Assembly (NCBI GenBank): GCA_041391505.1
Contig: JAWKNW010000023.1
Span: 1 to 64,000 of the forward strand
Direction of reading: 5' to 3'
Source of the DNA: Rhodothermales bacterium
GTDB lineage: Bacteria; Bacteroidota; Rhodothermia; Rhodothermales; JAHQVL01
Length of the DNA stretch: 64,000 bases
Part shown: piece by piece, positions 42,965-52,569 of the stretch
How the letters are laid out: each line of letters begins with the position of its first letter
Position numbering within the stretch: position 1 is the stretch's first letter
Position numbers and translations under genes: made by a program
The notes under the pieces: model-generated
What the model was told of the DNA's origin: nothing
Database searches by the model: none
Seen by the model: the letters and a program-made list of their open reading frames with translations, nothing else

Positions 42965-44497
42965 TCACACCCCGATGGCGATCTCTACCCAGTCCACGCG
43001 GATGGCAGCGTCCGCCTCGACCGCCACGTCGTTGTAGCCCCGTCGCAGCGCGCCGGCGGGAATCTCGAACAGGCTTCGGCCCCCCGCTTCCTGCTTCCGG
43101 ATCCCCGCGTCGCGCAGATGATCGGCGGCGGCGTCGCGCAGCCACGGACAGACGACCCCGTTGACCCGAACGGTTGGCCGGGAGCCGTCGAGCTTTAGCT
43201 CGACGCGCGCCGTCTGACCGTCCGCCGGCGGGGGCCCGATGGCGAGCTGAAAAACGGCCGATGTCCCGGTGAAGGGCAGGACGCTGCGGGCTCTCGGCTC
43301 CCCCTCCGCCCAGGGCGCGACGAGGGTGACGACGTGGCGGCGTGGCGCGGCCGCCAGCGCCTCGGGGTGGCCGGCGGCTTGTACGAGCCGATCGTGCGCC
43401 TCGCGCGGCCAGTCGCGCAGCGGGTCGGTGAACAGGTTAAAAAAGTAGACGGCGTCCGCCCCGCGGTCCCACGCCGAGGCGAGGATGCCGCGCATCTCGT
43501 CGGGCGCCAGCGTCCGCCGACCCATCGAGCCGGCGTCGACGCCGTCCTCCAGGCTGACCGCCACGGGAACGTCCGTCCCCGCGAGCGCGGCCTTCCAGTC
43601 CTCCACGCGGATATCGCTGTTCGCCGAGGACCACCACGGCGCCGCGATCACCAGGTCGACCAGGCCTTCCCGGGCCCAGGCGACAACGTCATGGCCGTGA
43701 GCCAGCGAGACATGGGGTGACGTGGGCACCCGCACGGCGAGGTGGACCGGCCTGCCCAGGCGTTGGCCGGCGGCATCCGTCATGGCGCGCGCCTCCCGCA
43801 CGAGCGCCGTCATCAGCGGCACGCCGGCGGCCTCCTCACCCGGCCGGAAGTACAGCGGAAACCGGAGAAAATCCAGCTCGATCCCATCCGGATCGTAGCG
43901 CTCGCTCACCTCGCGGATCAGCGCCAGGTAGTGATCCCGGACCTCCCCCTCCGCGTAGTCGAGTCCGGTATTCTCGAGGCGCCATTCCGGATGCGCCCGC
44001 CAGAACCGGCTATGGAGCGGATGGTCGGGCTGGTCCGGCAGGTGCGCGTCGTTCATGCGCACGCTGATCCAGGCCCCGATGCCCGCTTCACGCGCGCGCT
44101 GCAGCATCCGCCCGGGATAGTCGACGCCCTGCTCGTGCAGGATCCGCTCGTTCCGGATCCACTCGACCGACGTCGTATCCTCTCCCTCCCAACCGGATTC
44201 CCATGCCGCGCTCGCATAGTTGGTGCGCTGGGCGTTGACGTTCACGAACAGGTCGGTGATGCCGAGGGCGGCGTATTCATCGACGAATCGGTCGATCGTC
44301 GCCCCCTCGATGGGGCCGAAGGTGCCGATAAAGAACTGCGAGCTGTCGAGGTTGTAGAGCACGCGGCCGTGGACCGGCGCCGGCGTCTCCGCCGGCCGCG
44401 CGCAGCTCGCTACGAGCAGGAGCGTCAGTGCCAGTACGCGCCATCCGTACGTATCGGCGGCCTTCAAACGTGCCGAATGAAGGGGCCCCGCGGTCAT
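42965..44497 (-). CDS. Family 10-like glycoside hydrolase lipoprotein (GHL10-type)
   Basis: 510 residues. Lipoprotein signal LLLVASC. The TIM-barrel region opens TIDRFVDEYAALGITDLFVNVNAQRTNYAS and contains YDPDGIELDFLRFPLYF, characteristic of the GHL10-type putative glycosidases, in which the Asp/Glu pair near the end of a strand is thought to be catalytic. After about residue 400 a beta-rich tail (ARVELKLDGSRPTVRVNG) follows. The start ATG (44497) overlaps the M28 peptidase stop as TGATG. Likely acts on an extracellular glycan. Confidence 0.82.
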   Translation of the reverse strand: MTAGPLHSARLKAADTYGWRVLALTLLLVASCARPAETPAPVHGRVLYNLDSSQFFIGTFGPIEGATIDRFVDEYAALGITDLFVNVNAQRTNYASAAWESGWEGEDTTSVEWIRNERILHEQGVDYPGRMLQRAREAGIGAWISVRMNDAHLPDQPDHPLHSRFWRAHPEWRLENTGLDYAEGEVRDHYLALIREVSERYDPDGIELDFLRFPLYFRPGEEAAGVPLMTALVREARAMTDAAGQRLGRPVHLAVRVPTSPHVSLAHGHDVVAWAREGLVDLVIAAPWWSSANSDIRVEDWKAALAGTDVPVAVSLEDGVDAGSMGRRTLAPDEMRGILASAWDRGADAVYFFNLFTDPLRDWPREAHDRLVQAAGHPEALAAAPRRHVVTLVAPWAEGEPRARSVLPFTGTSAVFQLAIGPPPADGQTARVELKLDGSRPTVRVNGVVCPWLRDAAADHLRDAGIRKQEAGGRSLFEIPAGALRRGYNDVAVEADAAIRVDWVEIAIGV

Positions 44498-46062
44498 CAG
44501 CGCGGCGCCCGGCGCGGCGCGCGGCACGTCGGCCACGGGCGCGGCTCTTTCGTACGCGGGTTGATCGGGAGCTGCGCCTGTTCGCGGCCGAATCGCACCG
44601 GATCTTCCGAGGCCATATACGCCATCATGGCCGCAAGCGTCGCGTTCTCCTTGAGATCGTCGAAGACGATCTTGTCGTACGTATCCCGGTTGGTGTGCCA
44701 GGTGTACTGGCGGTACTCGTCGTAGGGCGACTGGAGCCGGAAGCTCGGCACGCCGGCGCACACGAAAGACGAGTGGTCGCTGCCGGTGTTGTTCTGCTCG
44801 CCGGGCATTTCCAGGGCGATATGGCTCGAGATCTCGGTCGGCACCGCCGCCATCCAGCGGGGGATGTGCGCGTCGGCATCCAGATAGCCCTGCCCTTCGA
44901 TTTTCTCAAACCGCCAGGTGCCGTTGTCCTGGTTAAAGGCCGCCTGCAGACCTTCCATCACTTCGGGATGATCCTCCCGGAACGACGCCGACCCGATCGT
45001 GCCCATTTCCTCAGCGCCCCAGTGCCCGACCACGATCGTGCGGCGCGGGTTCGGGTAGGTTTCCTTGAGGATGCGCATGGCTTCCAGCATCGTGATCGTC
45101 CCGGTGCCGTTGTCCGTCGCGCCGGTGCCGGCGTGCCACGAGTCGAGGTGCGCCCCGAGCAACACGTATTCGTCGGGCAGTTCGGTGCCCGTGAGCTGCC
45201 CGATCACGTTGAACTGCGGCACCTCGCCGAGCGGCTCGGCGTCGGCCTCTACGCGGAGGCGCACCGGGCGACCGCCGGCGGCGAGCCGATACAGCAGGCC
45301 GTAGTCCTCGCACCCGATATCGACCCCCACACCCTGCGACACCGAGGTGCTGAATATCTTGTTGACGCCCCATCCGCCGGACCAGCGCGAGATGAGCACG
45401 CCGGCCGCGCCGGCGCTATCCACGATCGCTTCCCGCCGGAAGGCCGGCCCGACGGCTTTCAGCCGCTCCTCCCACGCGATGCGGTCCGCCCGGCGCAGCG
45501 AATCGAGCCGCTCGATGGTTTCGGGGCGCGCGTTCGCTTCCAGCTCCTGCATCGCGCGGCACATCCGTTCGGGCGGCGACAACATGACGAATTTACCGCG
45601 GATGCTGGATAGCCACGCCGGCAATGTCTCCTTCGTCAACCCTTCCGGCGCCATGACGACGTCGCCTTCCACCGGACCGTTCGTCCCCGGGCTCCAGGCC
45701 AGCAGCTCCGCTTCCAGGGTCTGGACGCGGGGTTCGATCATGTCCACATGCAGGATGCCCTGCCGCCACGCGTTCCAGGTGCCGTATTGCTCCTTGCGGG
45801 CCGGGATGCCCCACGACGCATACAGATCGAGCAGCCACTGCTGCGCGTCAGCCAGATTCTGGGAGCCGGCGAGACGCGGGCCGTGGACGTCGATCAGTTC
45901 GTGCGCGAGCGCCTCGGTCTGCGAGCCGTCGATGCCGACTTCCCACATGTTCTTGATGACGGGATCTTCGGTGGGGAACGTCTGGCCGACGCTGCTTTGC
46001 GCGGTTCCAAGTAGACAGGCCGTCAGCAGATACAGGAAGCGACGCGGGGAAAAAGAAGACAT
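44497..46062 (-). CDS. M28-family zinc aminopeptidase, exported
   Basis: 521 residues with a signal peptide (QSSVGQTFP). The peptidase domain carries its two-zinc site: GAHLDSWHAGTGATDNGTGT (His, Asp), GAEEMG (catalytic and metal Glu) and the final His in YTWHTNRDTYDKIV. An inserted PA-like domain (about residues 140-270) precedes it. It frees N-terminal residues from peptides in the periplasm or outside the cell. Translationally coupled to the downstream glycosidase-like gene. Confidence 0.93.
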   Translation of the reverse strand: MSSFSPRRFLYLLTACLLGTAQSSVGQTFPTEDPVIKNMWEVGIDGSQTEALAHELIDVHGPRLAGSQNLADAQQWLLDLYASWGIPARKEQYGTWNAWRQGILHVDMIEPRVQTLEAELLAWSPGTNGPVEGDVVMAPEGLTKETLPAWLSSIRGKFVMLSPPERMCRAMQELEANARPETIERLDSLRRADRIAWEERLKAVGPAFRREAIVDSAGAAGVLISRWSGGWGVNKIFSTSVSQGVGVDIGCEDYGLLYRLAAGGRPVRLRVEADAEPLGEVPQFNVIGQLTGTELPDEYVLLGAHLDSWHAGTGATDNGTGTITMLEAMRILKETYPNPRRTIVVGHWGAEEMGTIGSASFREDHPEVMEGLQAAFNQDNGTWRFEKIEGQGYLDADAHIPRWMAAVPTEISSHIALEMPGEQNNTGSDHSSFVCAGVPSFRLQSPYDEYRQYTWHTNRDTYDKIVFDDLKENATLAAMMAYMASEDPVRFGREQAQLPINPRTKEPRPWPTCRAPRRAPR

Positions 46063-46131
46063 AGCGGCATTACTATATGGGTTGCAGTAGATTACGCCCA
46101 GGCGTACGAAACCCGAATATACATAATCGAC

Positions 46132-47118
46132 ATGACCTACCGCACCCTCGGCAAAACAGGCTTCCGGATTTCAGAAATCGCCCTCGGCACCTGGCAGGTC
46201 GGCGGGCGCTGGGGCACCGGTTTCGACCATGCGCTGGCGGACCGGATCCTCGGCGAAGCGATCGACCGCGGCATCAACTTCATCGACACGGCGGATGTCT
46301 ACGGCGGCGGCGAGAGCGAGAAGGCCGTCGGGCGCGCCGTCCGGGCGTCGGGCGAGCGCATCTATGTGGCCACGAAGTGCGGCCGGCAACTGAAACCCCA
46401 TGTGGATGCCGGCTACACGCCGGCGGCGCTGCGCGGCTTTGTCGAGGAATCGCTGGTGCGTACGGGGCTCGACTGCCTGGACCTCATCCAGCTCCACTGC
46501 CCGCCAACGCCGGTCTACTACCGCCCCGAAATCTTCGAGACCTTCGACCGGCTCAGGGACGAAGGCAAGATCCTGCATCTGGGCGTCAGCGTCGAGAAGG
46601 TGGAGGAAGCCCTGAAGGCGATCGAATTCGACAACGTGACCAGCGTCCAGATCATCTACAACCTGTTCCGGCAGCGGCCGCACGACCTCTTCTTCGCCAG
46701 AGCGGCCGAAAAAAACGTCGGGATCATCGTCCGCGTGCCGCTCGCGAGCGGCCTCCTCACCGGGACCCTCTCGGCGTCGACGACCTTCGCCCCGGGCGAT
46801 CACCGGCAGAATAACCGGCAGGGCGAACACTTCGACCGCGGCGAAACCTTCGCCGGCATCCCGTACGAAGCCGGCCTCAAGGCCGTCGAACGGCTCAAAC
46901 GGCTGTTTCCCGGCACGGAGAACCTCGCGACCGTGGCGCTGCGCTGGGTCCTGATGCGCCCCGAAGTGAGCTGCGTCATCCCGGGCGCCTCCCGACCGGA
47001 GCAGGTCGTCGCCAACCTGAGCGCCTCGCAACATCCTCCCCTGAGCCCCGATGCGATGGCAAGCATCCTGCAGATCTACGAGGAAGACATCAAGTCCTGG
47101 GTGCACCCGATGTGGTGA
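46132..47118 (+). CDS. Aldo-keto reductase (second, distinct type)
   Basis: 328 residues. Starts MTYRTLGKTGFRISEIALGTW, with FIDTADVYGGGESEKAVG (catalytic Asp and Tyr), VATKCG (Lys) and IQLHCPP (His), and a coenzyme stretch CVIPGASRPEQV. This is the general aldo-keto reductase family rather than the YghZ group of 34309-35304. Substrate unknown. It is divergent from the M28 gene, 69 bp away. Confidence 0.92.
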   Translation: MTYRTLGKTGFRISEIALGTWQVGGRWGTGFDHALADRILGEAIDRGINFIDTADVYGGGESEKAVGRAVRASGERIYVATKCGRQLKPHVDAGYTPAALRGFVEESLVRTGLDCLDLIQLHCPPTPVYYRPEIFETFDRLRDEGKILHLGVSVEKVEEALKAIEFDNVTSVQIIYNLFRQRPHDLFFARAAEKNVGIIVRVPLASGLLTGTLSASTTFAPGDHRQNNRQGEHFDRGETFAGIPYEAGLKAVERLKRLFPGTENLATVALRWVLMRPEVSCVIPGASRPEQVVANLSASQHPPLSPDAMASILQIYEEDIKSWVHPMW

Positions 47119-47202
47119 GACGGGTTAGATGATCCGGGGTCACCGTTCGCGGGATGTCTCACCCACACCTCGAACCGTGAACCTGACACCTTGAACCCTT
47201 CA

Positions 47203-48117
47203 TCACGGCGTCAACGAAAGCCCGATCCGGCCCAGGTGTTCGAACACGACCTCGGCGCGGTCGCCGGCGCCGACGGTCGGATTGTCGATCATGCTGCCGG
47301 TGATGACCACTTCGCCGGCACGCAGCATGTGGCCGTGTTTCGGCAGTTCGTTCGCCAGCCAGAGCAGGGCGTCCCAGGGAGTCGTGCCCATGATCTGCCG
47401 GCCGGCGCCGGAGGACATGATTTCGCCGTTCACCTCGGCGCGGGCCATCTCTTTGGCCAGATCCAGGACATCGACGGGCGCGCGCGTATCGCCGACGATC
47501 ACGCCGGCGTTGGAGAGCGCGTCCGCGATCATGTGGTTCGTAGACGGCGCGGCGTCGGCCTCATTCATCGCGCGCATCCGCACCGAGATCAGTTCGATGG
47601 CGCCCGTCACTTCCTTCACCGAGGCGCGGAGGGTTTCCATCGTGACCTCCGGACCCGGGATGTCGCTCCCGATGATAAAACCGATCTCGGCTTCGACCTG
47701 CGTTTCGCCCCCGACAAACCGGGCCGGATCGATCGTCGAGCCCGGCTCGAACCGGTCGGATGCCAGCATGTAGGCGAACGAGGGATCGGGCGTGGGGTTG
47801 GCCGGGGTGACGCGCGAGCCGCCCATCTTCCAGCCGATGAGGGCATCGCCGGCGGCGAGCTGCTGGTCGAGGGCCGCGAGCTGAATGGCGTACGCCTGCG
47901 TACGGTCCAGGTCGGGCATTCCCTTGACCAGGGCATCGGTCGCCGCTGCGGCACGCTCGTTTTCCAGCAGCACGCGCGCCGCCGAAGCCGGCGGCGTATC
48001 CGGTGCCAGCATCTCAGCCGCCCCCGCATCGCGCGGAGCATTCCCACCGGGTTCGCAAGCGGCAAAAAGAAGCAAAAGGCTGCCGGCAAGCAGGCATGAG
48101 GTTCGATTGGATGGCAT
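47203..48117 (-). CDS. 2-keto-4-pentenoate hydratase-like protein with a lipoprotein signal
   Basis: 304 residues. The body matches the MhpD/DmpE hydratase fold: LIGWKMGGSR near the middle and QVEAEIGFIIGSDI, where the E-x-E pair binds the metal. Surprisingly the N-terminus is a lipoprotein signal (LLAGSLLLLFAAC, Cys21). These enzymes are normally cytosolic, so either this copy is anchored in the periplasm or the signal is used in an unknown manner. The ATG at 48117 was chosen because the signal begins right after it. A repeat element lies upstream. Confidence 0.82.
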   Translation of the reverse strand: MPSNRTSCLLAGSLLLLFAACEPGGNAPRDAGAAEMLAPDTPPASAARVLLENERAAAATDALVKGMPDLDRTQAYAIQLAALDQQLAAGDALIGWKMGGSRVTPANPTPDPSFAYMLASDRFEPGSTIDPARFVGGETQVEAEIGFIIGSDIPGPEVTMETLRASVKEVTGAIELISVRMRAMNEADAAPSTNHMIADALSNAGVIVGDTRAPVDVLDLAKEMARAEVNGEIMSSGAGRQIMGTTPWDALLWLANELPKHGHMLRAGEVVITGSMIDNPTVGAGDRAEVVFEHLGRIGLSLTP

Positions 48118-48211
48118 AGGCCGTGTCTGATGTTGAGCAAAAAATGAGCGCGACATCCTTAGAGAATACGGCGTTTCAAGAAAGCATCCAAAACAACGCA
48201 CACCCCTACGG

Positions 48212-48347
48212 GGCCATCGCATGCTCTTCAAACGTGAGCATCTCCCGGTACGGGAGTATGGGGGTATGGGAGGTTTTGCGGTAAAAATGCCCCCATGCAC
48301 CCAAACTCCCCTACGCTTCTCACGGCCACGGCGAGCATGCGATGGCC
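48212..48347 (-). repeat. Nested-palindrome intergenic repeat, copy 2
   Basis: About 136 bp, homologous to 18517-18642. Outer arms GGCCATCGCATGCTC (48212-48226) and GAGCATGCGATGGCC (48333-48347) are perfect 15-base complements; inside them CGTGAG can pair with CTCACG and GTACGGGAGT with ACTCCCCTAC (one mismatch). It lies 9 bp after the stop of the RND gene on the same strand, the same placement as copy 1. Confidence 0.88.
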
Positions 48348-48356
48348 CAGACGCCC

Positions 48357-51300
48357 CTATCCCCGCGTCAGCAGCTTGTACAGCACCGGCACGACGACCA
48401 GCGTGAGCACCGTCGAGGCCATCAGGCCGCCGATGATGACCCAGCCCATCGGGCTCCACATCGTCGAGTTGGTCAGCGTCAGCGGCAGCAGGCCGCCGAT
48501 CGTCGTCAGCGTCGTAAGCACGATCGGACTGAACCGCGTCGAGCCGGACTCACGGACAGCCTGCTCGACCGTTTTCCCCTCCCGGACCAGCTGGTTCGCA
48601 AAATCCACCAGGATGATCGAATTGTTGACGACGATGCCCACGAGGCTCGTCAACCCGATGAAGGCCGAGAAGCTGAACGTAAAGCCCGTCACGAGCAGCG
48701 CCGGCACCGACCCGATGATGGCCAGCGGGACCGCGGTGATGATGATCAGGGGCTGCCCGAACGAACGGAACTGCAGCACCAGCACACCCAGGATGCCCAG
48801 CAGCGCGATGACCAGCGCGGAGGTAAGACCCGAAAAACTCTCCTGCTGCGACTCCAGCTTGCCGGCCACGAAGTACCGGTACCCCGCCGGCCACGCGTAC
48901 GCCTCCAGCCGATCGATCAGCCGATCCGTCACCTCGAACTCCGAAAAACCCTCCTGCACGAACGACGTCACCGTCACATTCCTTTCGAGGTTGTAATGGT
49001 CGATCCGCGTGGCCGCCGACTCCAGCTCGACGTCCGCCACCTGGCGAAGCGGGATGCTGGCGCCGGTGAACGAGCTGACATGGATCCGGTCGAAGTCGGC
49101 CATCGACGGCTGTCCGTCAAGCGGCAGCCGCAGGATGATGGCGTGGTCGTCGCCGCCGGCGTCGCGGAACGTGGCGACCGGCAGCCCCGCCAGGCCGGCG
49201 CGGACCGTGCGGTCGATCTCTACCAGCGGCACCCCCAGGAGCCCCGCCTTGTCGCGGTTGATGCGGACGTGCAGATCCGTTTTCGGCGCGCTCAGGGGAT
49301 TTGCGATGTTATCCGTCCCGTTCGTCGCATACATCATCGCCGCGACCTCGCCGGCGAGTTCTTCCAGCCGGTCGATCTCCGGGCCGATGACCTTGATCGC
49401 GATGGGCGCCTCGACGGGCGGGCCGTTCTCCAGCTCGAGGATGTCGATGTCCGCCCCCGGGATGCCCGTGAACGCCGACTTCAGCCCGTGAATCAGCTCC
49501 GGCATCGCGTCGAGGCTGGTCGCCTCCACCATCAACTGGGCGATGTTGCTCTTCTCGCCGCGGGGGATCACGTTGTAATAAAACCGGGGGTTGTCCCGCC
49601 CGATGTTCGAGGCGTACCCCGCCACCTCGTCGCGCCCGTCGAGGATGCGTTCCACGTCGCGCGTCACCGCGTCGGTGTAATCGAGATTCGAGCCCTCGGG
49701 CGTCTCGATATTGACGATGAACTGGGGCTTTTCGGCTTTGGGGAACAGCGAGACCCCCACGAGCGGAAACAGCGCGATGCTGCCGCCGAAGGTGGCGAAC
49801 GCCAGCATGAGCACCAGATAGGGCCGGCGCAGCGCGACATCCAGCACCCGTTTGTACGGGCCCTCGACCACCCGGTCGATCCAGCGCTGCAAGACGGGCG
49901 GGCGCTTGCCGGCGTCTTCCGCCCGGAGGAAACGACTCGCCAGGAACGGCGTGAGGGTCAGCGAGATGAGCAGCGAGGCCACCAGCGCATAAATCACCGT
50001 CACCGGCATGCTCCGGATGTACTGCCCGCTGTCGCTCTCCATCAGCACGATCGGCAGAAAGGACAGCACCGTCGTCACGGTCGCGGCGACAACCGGCCAG
50101 CCCACCTCCGTCGTCCCCTTGATGGCCGCGTCGATGCCGGAGAGCCCCATCTTTCTGAACCGGGTGATGTTTTCCACCACGACGATGGCGTTGTCGACCA
50201 GCAACCCGAGCGCCACGACGAGGCCGACGATGCTCATCTGCTGGATGCCGAACCCGCTCAGATCCACCCAGCCGATCGCGATCATCACGGAGACCGGGAT
50301 CGCGAGCACGACGATGAGGGAAGCGCGGCCGCCCAGCGTCAGCAGGATGACGACGCCGACCAGCAGCACCCCCTGCATCAGGTTGCCGAAAAAGCTGTTC
50401 ACCCGCTCGTGCACGCTGATCGACTGGTCGAACGCGGTCTCGACCCGGATGCCCTCCGGCAACGTCCGCTCAAACGCGCCGATCCGCGCCTTCAGCCCAT
50501 CCATCACGTCGAAAATATTGGTGCCCTCGCGCTGGACCACCGTCACGAACACCGCGCGCTCCCCATTGTATCGGGCGCGGTAGGTGGCGTCCTCGTACCC
50601 CAGCTCGACCGACGCGATGTCCTTCAGGTACACGATCCGGTCGCCCATGCTGTGCACGATCGTGTTGCGGATATCGTCGATCGATCCATAGTCGCCGCTC
50701 GTCTGGATGTTGTACCGGCGTTGGCCCAGATCGACGCTGCCGCCCGGGATGTTCTGGGCATTCGCCTGGATCGACTGGATGACCCGGTTGAGCGGCAGCC
50801 CGATCTCGCGCATCTTGTCCAGATCCAGCCCGACCCGCACCTCGGTTTCCGGGTAGGCCCACACTTCGGCGCGCTTCACGCCGCCCACCCGCTCCAGCTC
50901 TTTTTCGAGCTTCTCGGCGTTCTCCTGCAGGATCCGATAGCTGGCAAACTCCGAGACCAGCGCCGTTTGCAGGATGAGGACATCCGCCGTCGAGAAGCGG
51001 GTCGTCTTGACGGAAAGCACGCCGGCGGGGAATTCGCCGCGGACGCCGTTAACGGCCAGCGTCACCTTGTCGTAGGCGTCGTCCGGATCGATGTTGGTGT
51101 AGAACTCGACGACAACCGTCGCGACGCCGTCTTTCGTCGTCGACGCCACGCGGCGGATGTCTTCGAGTTCATTGATCGCATCCTCGATGGGATCGACGAT
51201 CAGGCTTTCGAGGTCGGCCGGACTCGCGCCCGGGAACACGACGATGACGCTGGTGCCCGGGGTCTGGATGGCCGGATCCTCGGCGCGCGGCATGGTCGCG

Positions 51301-51386
51301 AAGCTCACGATCCCGAGGAGCGTCAGGAGCAGCACCATGACGATCGTGAACGGGTAATTCTGTATGGCAAGCGATGGAAGTTTCAT
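48357..51386 (-). CDS. RND efflux pump inner-membrane permease
   Basis: 1009 residues with the RND layout: N-terminal span (PFTIVMVLLLTLLGIVSF), porter loops (PRAEDPAIQTPGTSVIVVFPGAS), about 11 further spans, and a closing span rich in LTLVVVPVLY. The proton-relay helix reads LLVDNAIVVVENI: the first Asp is kept and the second, Asp in AcrB, is Asn here. Fourth gene of the tetR-tolC-adaptor-RND operon, 39 bp after the adaptor gene. The substrate class (drug, solvent, bile-like compound) cannot be told. Confidence 0.95.
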   Translation of the reverse strand: MKLPSLAIQNYPFTIVMVLLLTLLGIVSFATMPRAEDPAIQTPGTSVIVVFPGASPADLESLIVDPIEDAINELEDIRRVASTTKDGVATVVVEFYTNIDPDDAYDKVTLAVNGVRGEFPAGVLSVKTTRFSTADVLILQTALVSEFASYRILQENAEKLEKELERVGGVKRAEVWAYPETEVRVGLDLDKMREIGLPLNRVIQSIQANAQNIPGGSVDLGQRRYNIQTSGDYGSIDDIRNTIVHSMGDRIVYLKDIASVELGYEDATYRARYNGERAVFVTVVQREGTNIFDVMDGLKARIGAFERTLPEGIRVETAFDQSISVHERVNSFFGNLMQGVLLVGVVILLTLGGRASLIVVLAIPVSVMIAIGWVDLSGFGIQQMSIVGLVVALGLLVDNAIVVVENITRFRKMGLSGIDAAIKGTTEVGWPVVAATVTTVLSFLPIVLMESDSGQYIRSMPVTVIYALVASLLISLTLTPFLASRFLRAEDAGKRPPVLQRWIDRVVEGPYKRVLDVALRRPYLVLMLAFATFGGSIALFPLVGVSLFPKAEKPQFIVNIETPEGSNLDYTDAVTRDVERILDGRDEVAGYASNIGRDNPRFYYNVIPRGEKSNIAQLMVEATSLDAMPELIHGLKSAFTGIPGADIDILELENGPPVEAPIAIKVIGPEIDRLEELAGEVAAMMYATNGTDNIANPLSAPKTDLHVRINRDKAGLLGVPLVEIDRTVRAGLAGLPVATFRDAGGDDHAIILRLPLDGQPSMADFDRIHVSSFTGASIPLRQVADVELESAATRIDHYNLERNVTVTSFVQEGFSEFEVTDRLIDRLEAYAWPAGYRYFVAGKLESQQESFSGLTSALVIALLGILGVLVLQFRSFGQPLIIITAVPLAIIGSVPALLVTGFTFSFSAFIGLTSLVGIVVNNSIILVDFANQLVREGKTVEQAVRESGSTRFSPIVLTTLTTIGGLLPLTLTNSTMWSPMGWVIIGGLMASTVLTLVVVPVLYKLLTRG

Positions 51387-51425
51387 GGCGCAACAGGTGA
51401 TAGGCTGGATGCGGAATGGGGTGCG

Positions 51426-52520
51426 TTATTCGACGATGCGGACGGCGTCACCGTCGCCGAGGAAGCCGGCTCCCTCGGTGATCACGGTCTCCACCCCCTC
51501 CAGGCCCTCCGCCACGGCGACATCCCGATCCATCATCCGCCCGATGCGGACGACCAGCTTGCGGGCCCGTTGCTCCCCGTCGATGCCGAATACGATCCCT
51601 TCGTCGCCATCGCCCTCGACCAGCGCTTCCACCGGCACAAAGTCGTAGGCCTCCGTCAGCGAGGGATACAGCGTGGCGCGCCCGATAAAGCCCGATTTCA
51701 GCTTGCGCGCGGGGTCGGCCACGGCGACTTCCACCTCGAAGGTGCCGCTCAGCGGATCGGCGGCGTCGGCGATCTCGGTGACGTACCCGGCGAAGGTGAC
51801 GTCCGGATAGGCGTCAAACACCAGGTGGGCCGAATCCGCCAGGCTCAGCTTCACGATGTCCCGGTCGGCCAGCCCCATGCGGACGATCCATCCCCGCTCG
51901 TCGGCGGCGAAGAGAAACAGCGGCTGGCCGGCCTGGACGAGTTCGTTCGGCTCCCCGAGCCGGCGGAGGATCCGCCCCGTGGCCGGCGCCACGATGACGG
52001 CGTGCTGCCGGTTGAAGGCGGCGATCCGGTGGTTCGCCGCCGCGATCTCGGCGCCCGTCCGGGCATCCTGAACCTGCTCGAGCGTGGCGACGGAGTCCGC
52101 ATAGAGCGCCTCTACGCGCTCCAGATCCCGCTGCGCCTTCTCCAGCCCCCGCTCGGCCTGCAAGACCTGGGCATCGATCTCGGCCATGTTCAGCCGCGCC
52201 AGCAGATCCCCTTTCCGGACGCGCGCCCCTTCGTCGACCGCGATCCCGTCGACGATGCCGCCGATCTTGAAGGACAGCTTCATCTCGCTTTTGGCCGCCA
52301 GCCGGCCGCTCGTGTAGATCGGCATGGGGCGCGTCTCGCGGACGACGGGGGCGGTCCGCACGGCCAGCGTCTCGACGCGGGCCGCCGTCTGCTCGGCGCC
52401 GGCGTCGCGGTTGCAGCCCACCAGGCTGATGGCGAGCAACACCAGGGCCGGCGTGAAGGCGAGGGCGATCAGCACGCGACGCGTCGCCGGGGTTCGAGGT
52501 ACGTTGAGGTCGTTTTTCAT
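51426..52520 (-). CDS. RND efflux periplasmic adaptor (HlyD family lipoprotein)
   Basis: 364 residues. Lipoprotein signal LAISLVGC. The lipoyl half (VDEGARVRKGDLLARLN ... VIVAPATGRILRRLGEPNELV) flanks a helical hairpin (about 105-165), followed by the beta-barrel and membrane-proximal domains. It links the RND permease to TolC. It lies 49 bp after the tolC gene. I chose the ATG at 52520, which directly precedes the signal. Confidence 0.93.
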   Translation of the reverse strand: MKNDLNVPRTPATRRVLIALAFTPALVLLAISLVGCNRDAGAEQTAARVETLAVRTAPVVRETRPMPIYTSGRLAAKSEMKLSFKIGGIVDGIAVDEGARVRKGDLLARLNMAEIDAQVLQAERGLEKAQRDLERVEALYADSVATLEQVQDARTGAEIAAANHRIAAFNRQHAVIVAPATGRILRRLGEPNELVQAGQPLFLFAADERGWIVRMGLADRDIVKLSLADSAHLVFDAYPDVTFAGYVTEIADAADPLSGTFEVEVAVADPARKLKSGFIGRATLYPSLTEAYDFVPVEALVEGDGDEGIVFGIDGEQRARKLVVRIGRMMDRDVAVAEGLEGVETVITEGAGFLGDGDAVRIVE

Positions 52521-52569
52521 GATGGGATCTATAGGTTTGGGCTGTCCTTTCGGGGAAATCCGGGATGGC

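Noticed and set aside
42259..43164. Plus-strand open frame of 301 codons
   Set aside because: It is antisense to the exported gene at 42187-42840 and the glycosidase-like gene, and is Arg/His-rich with no motif.
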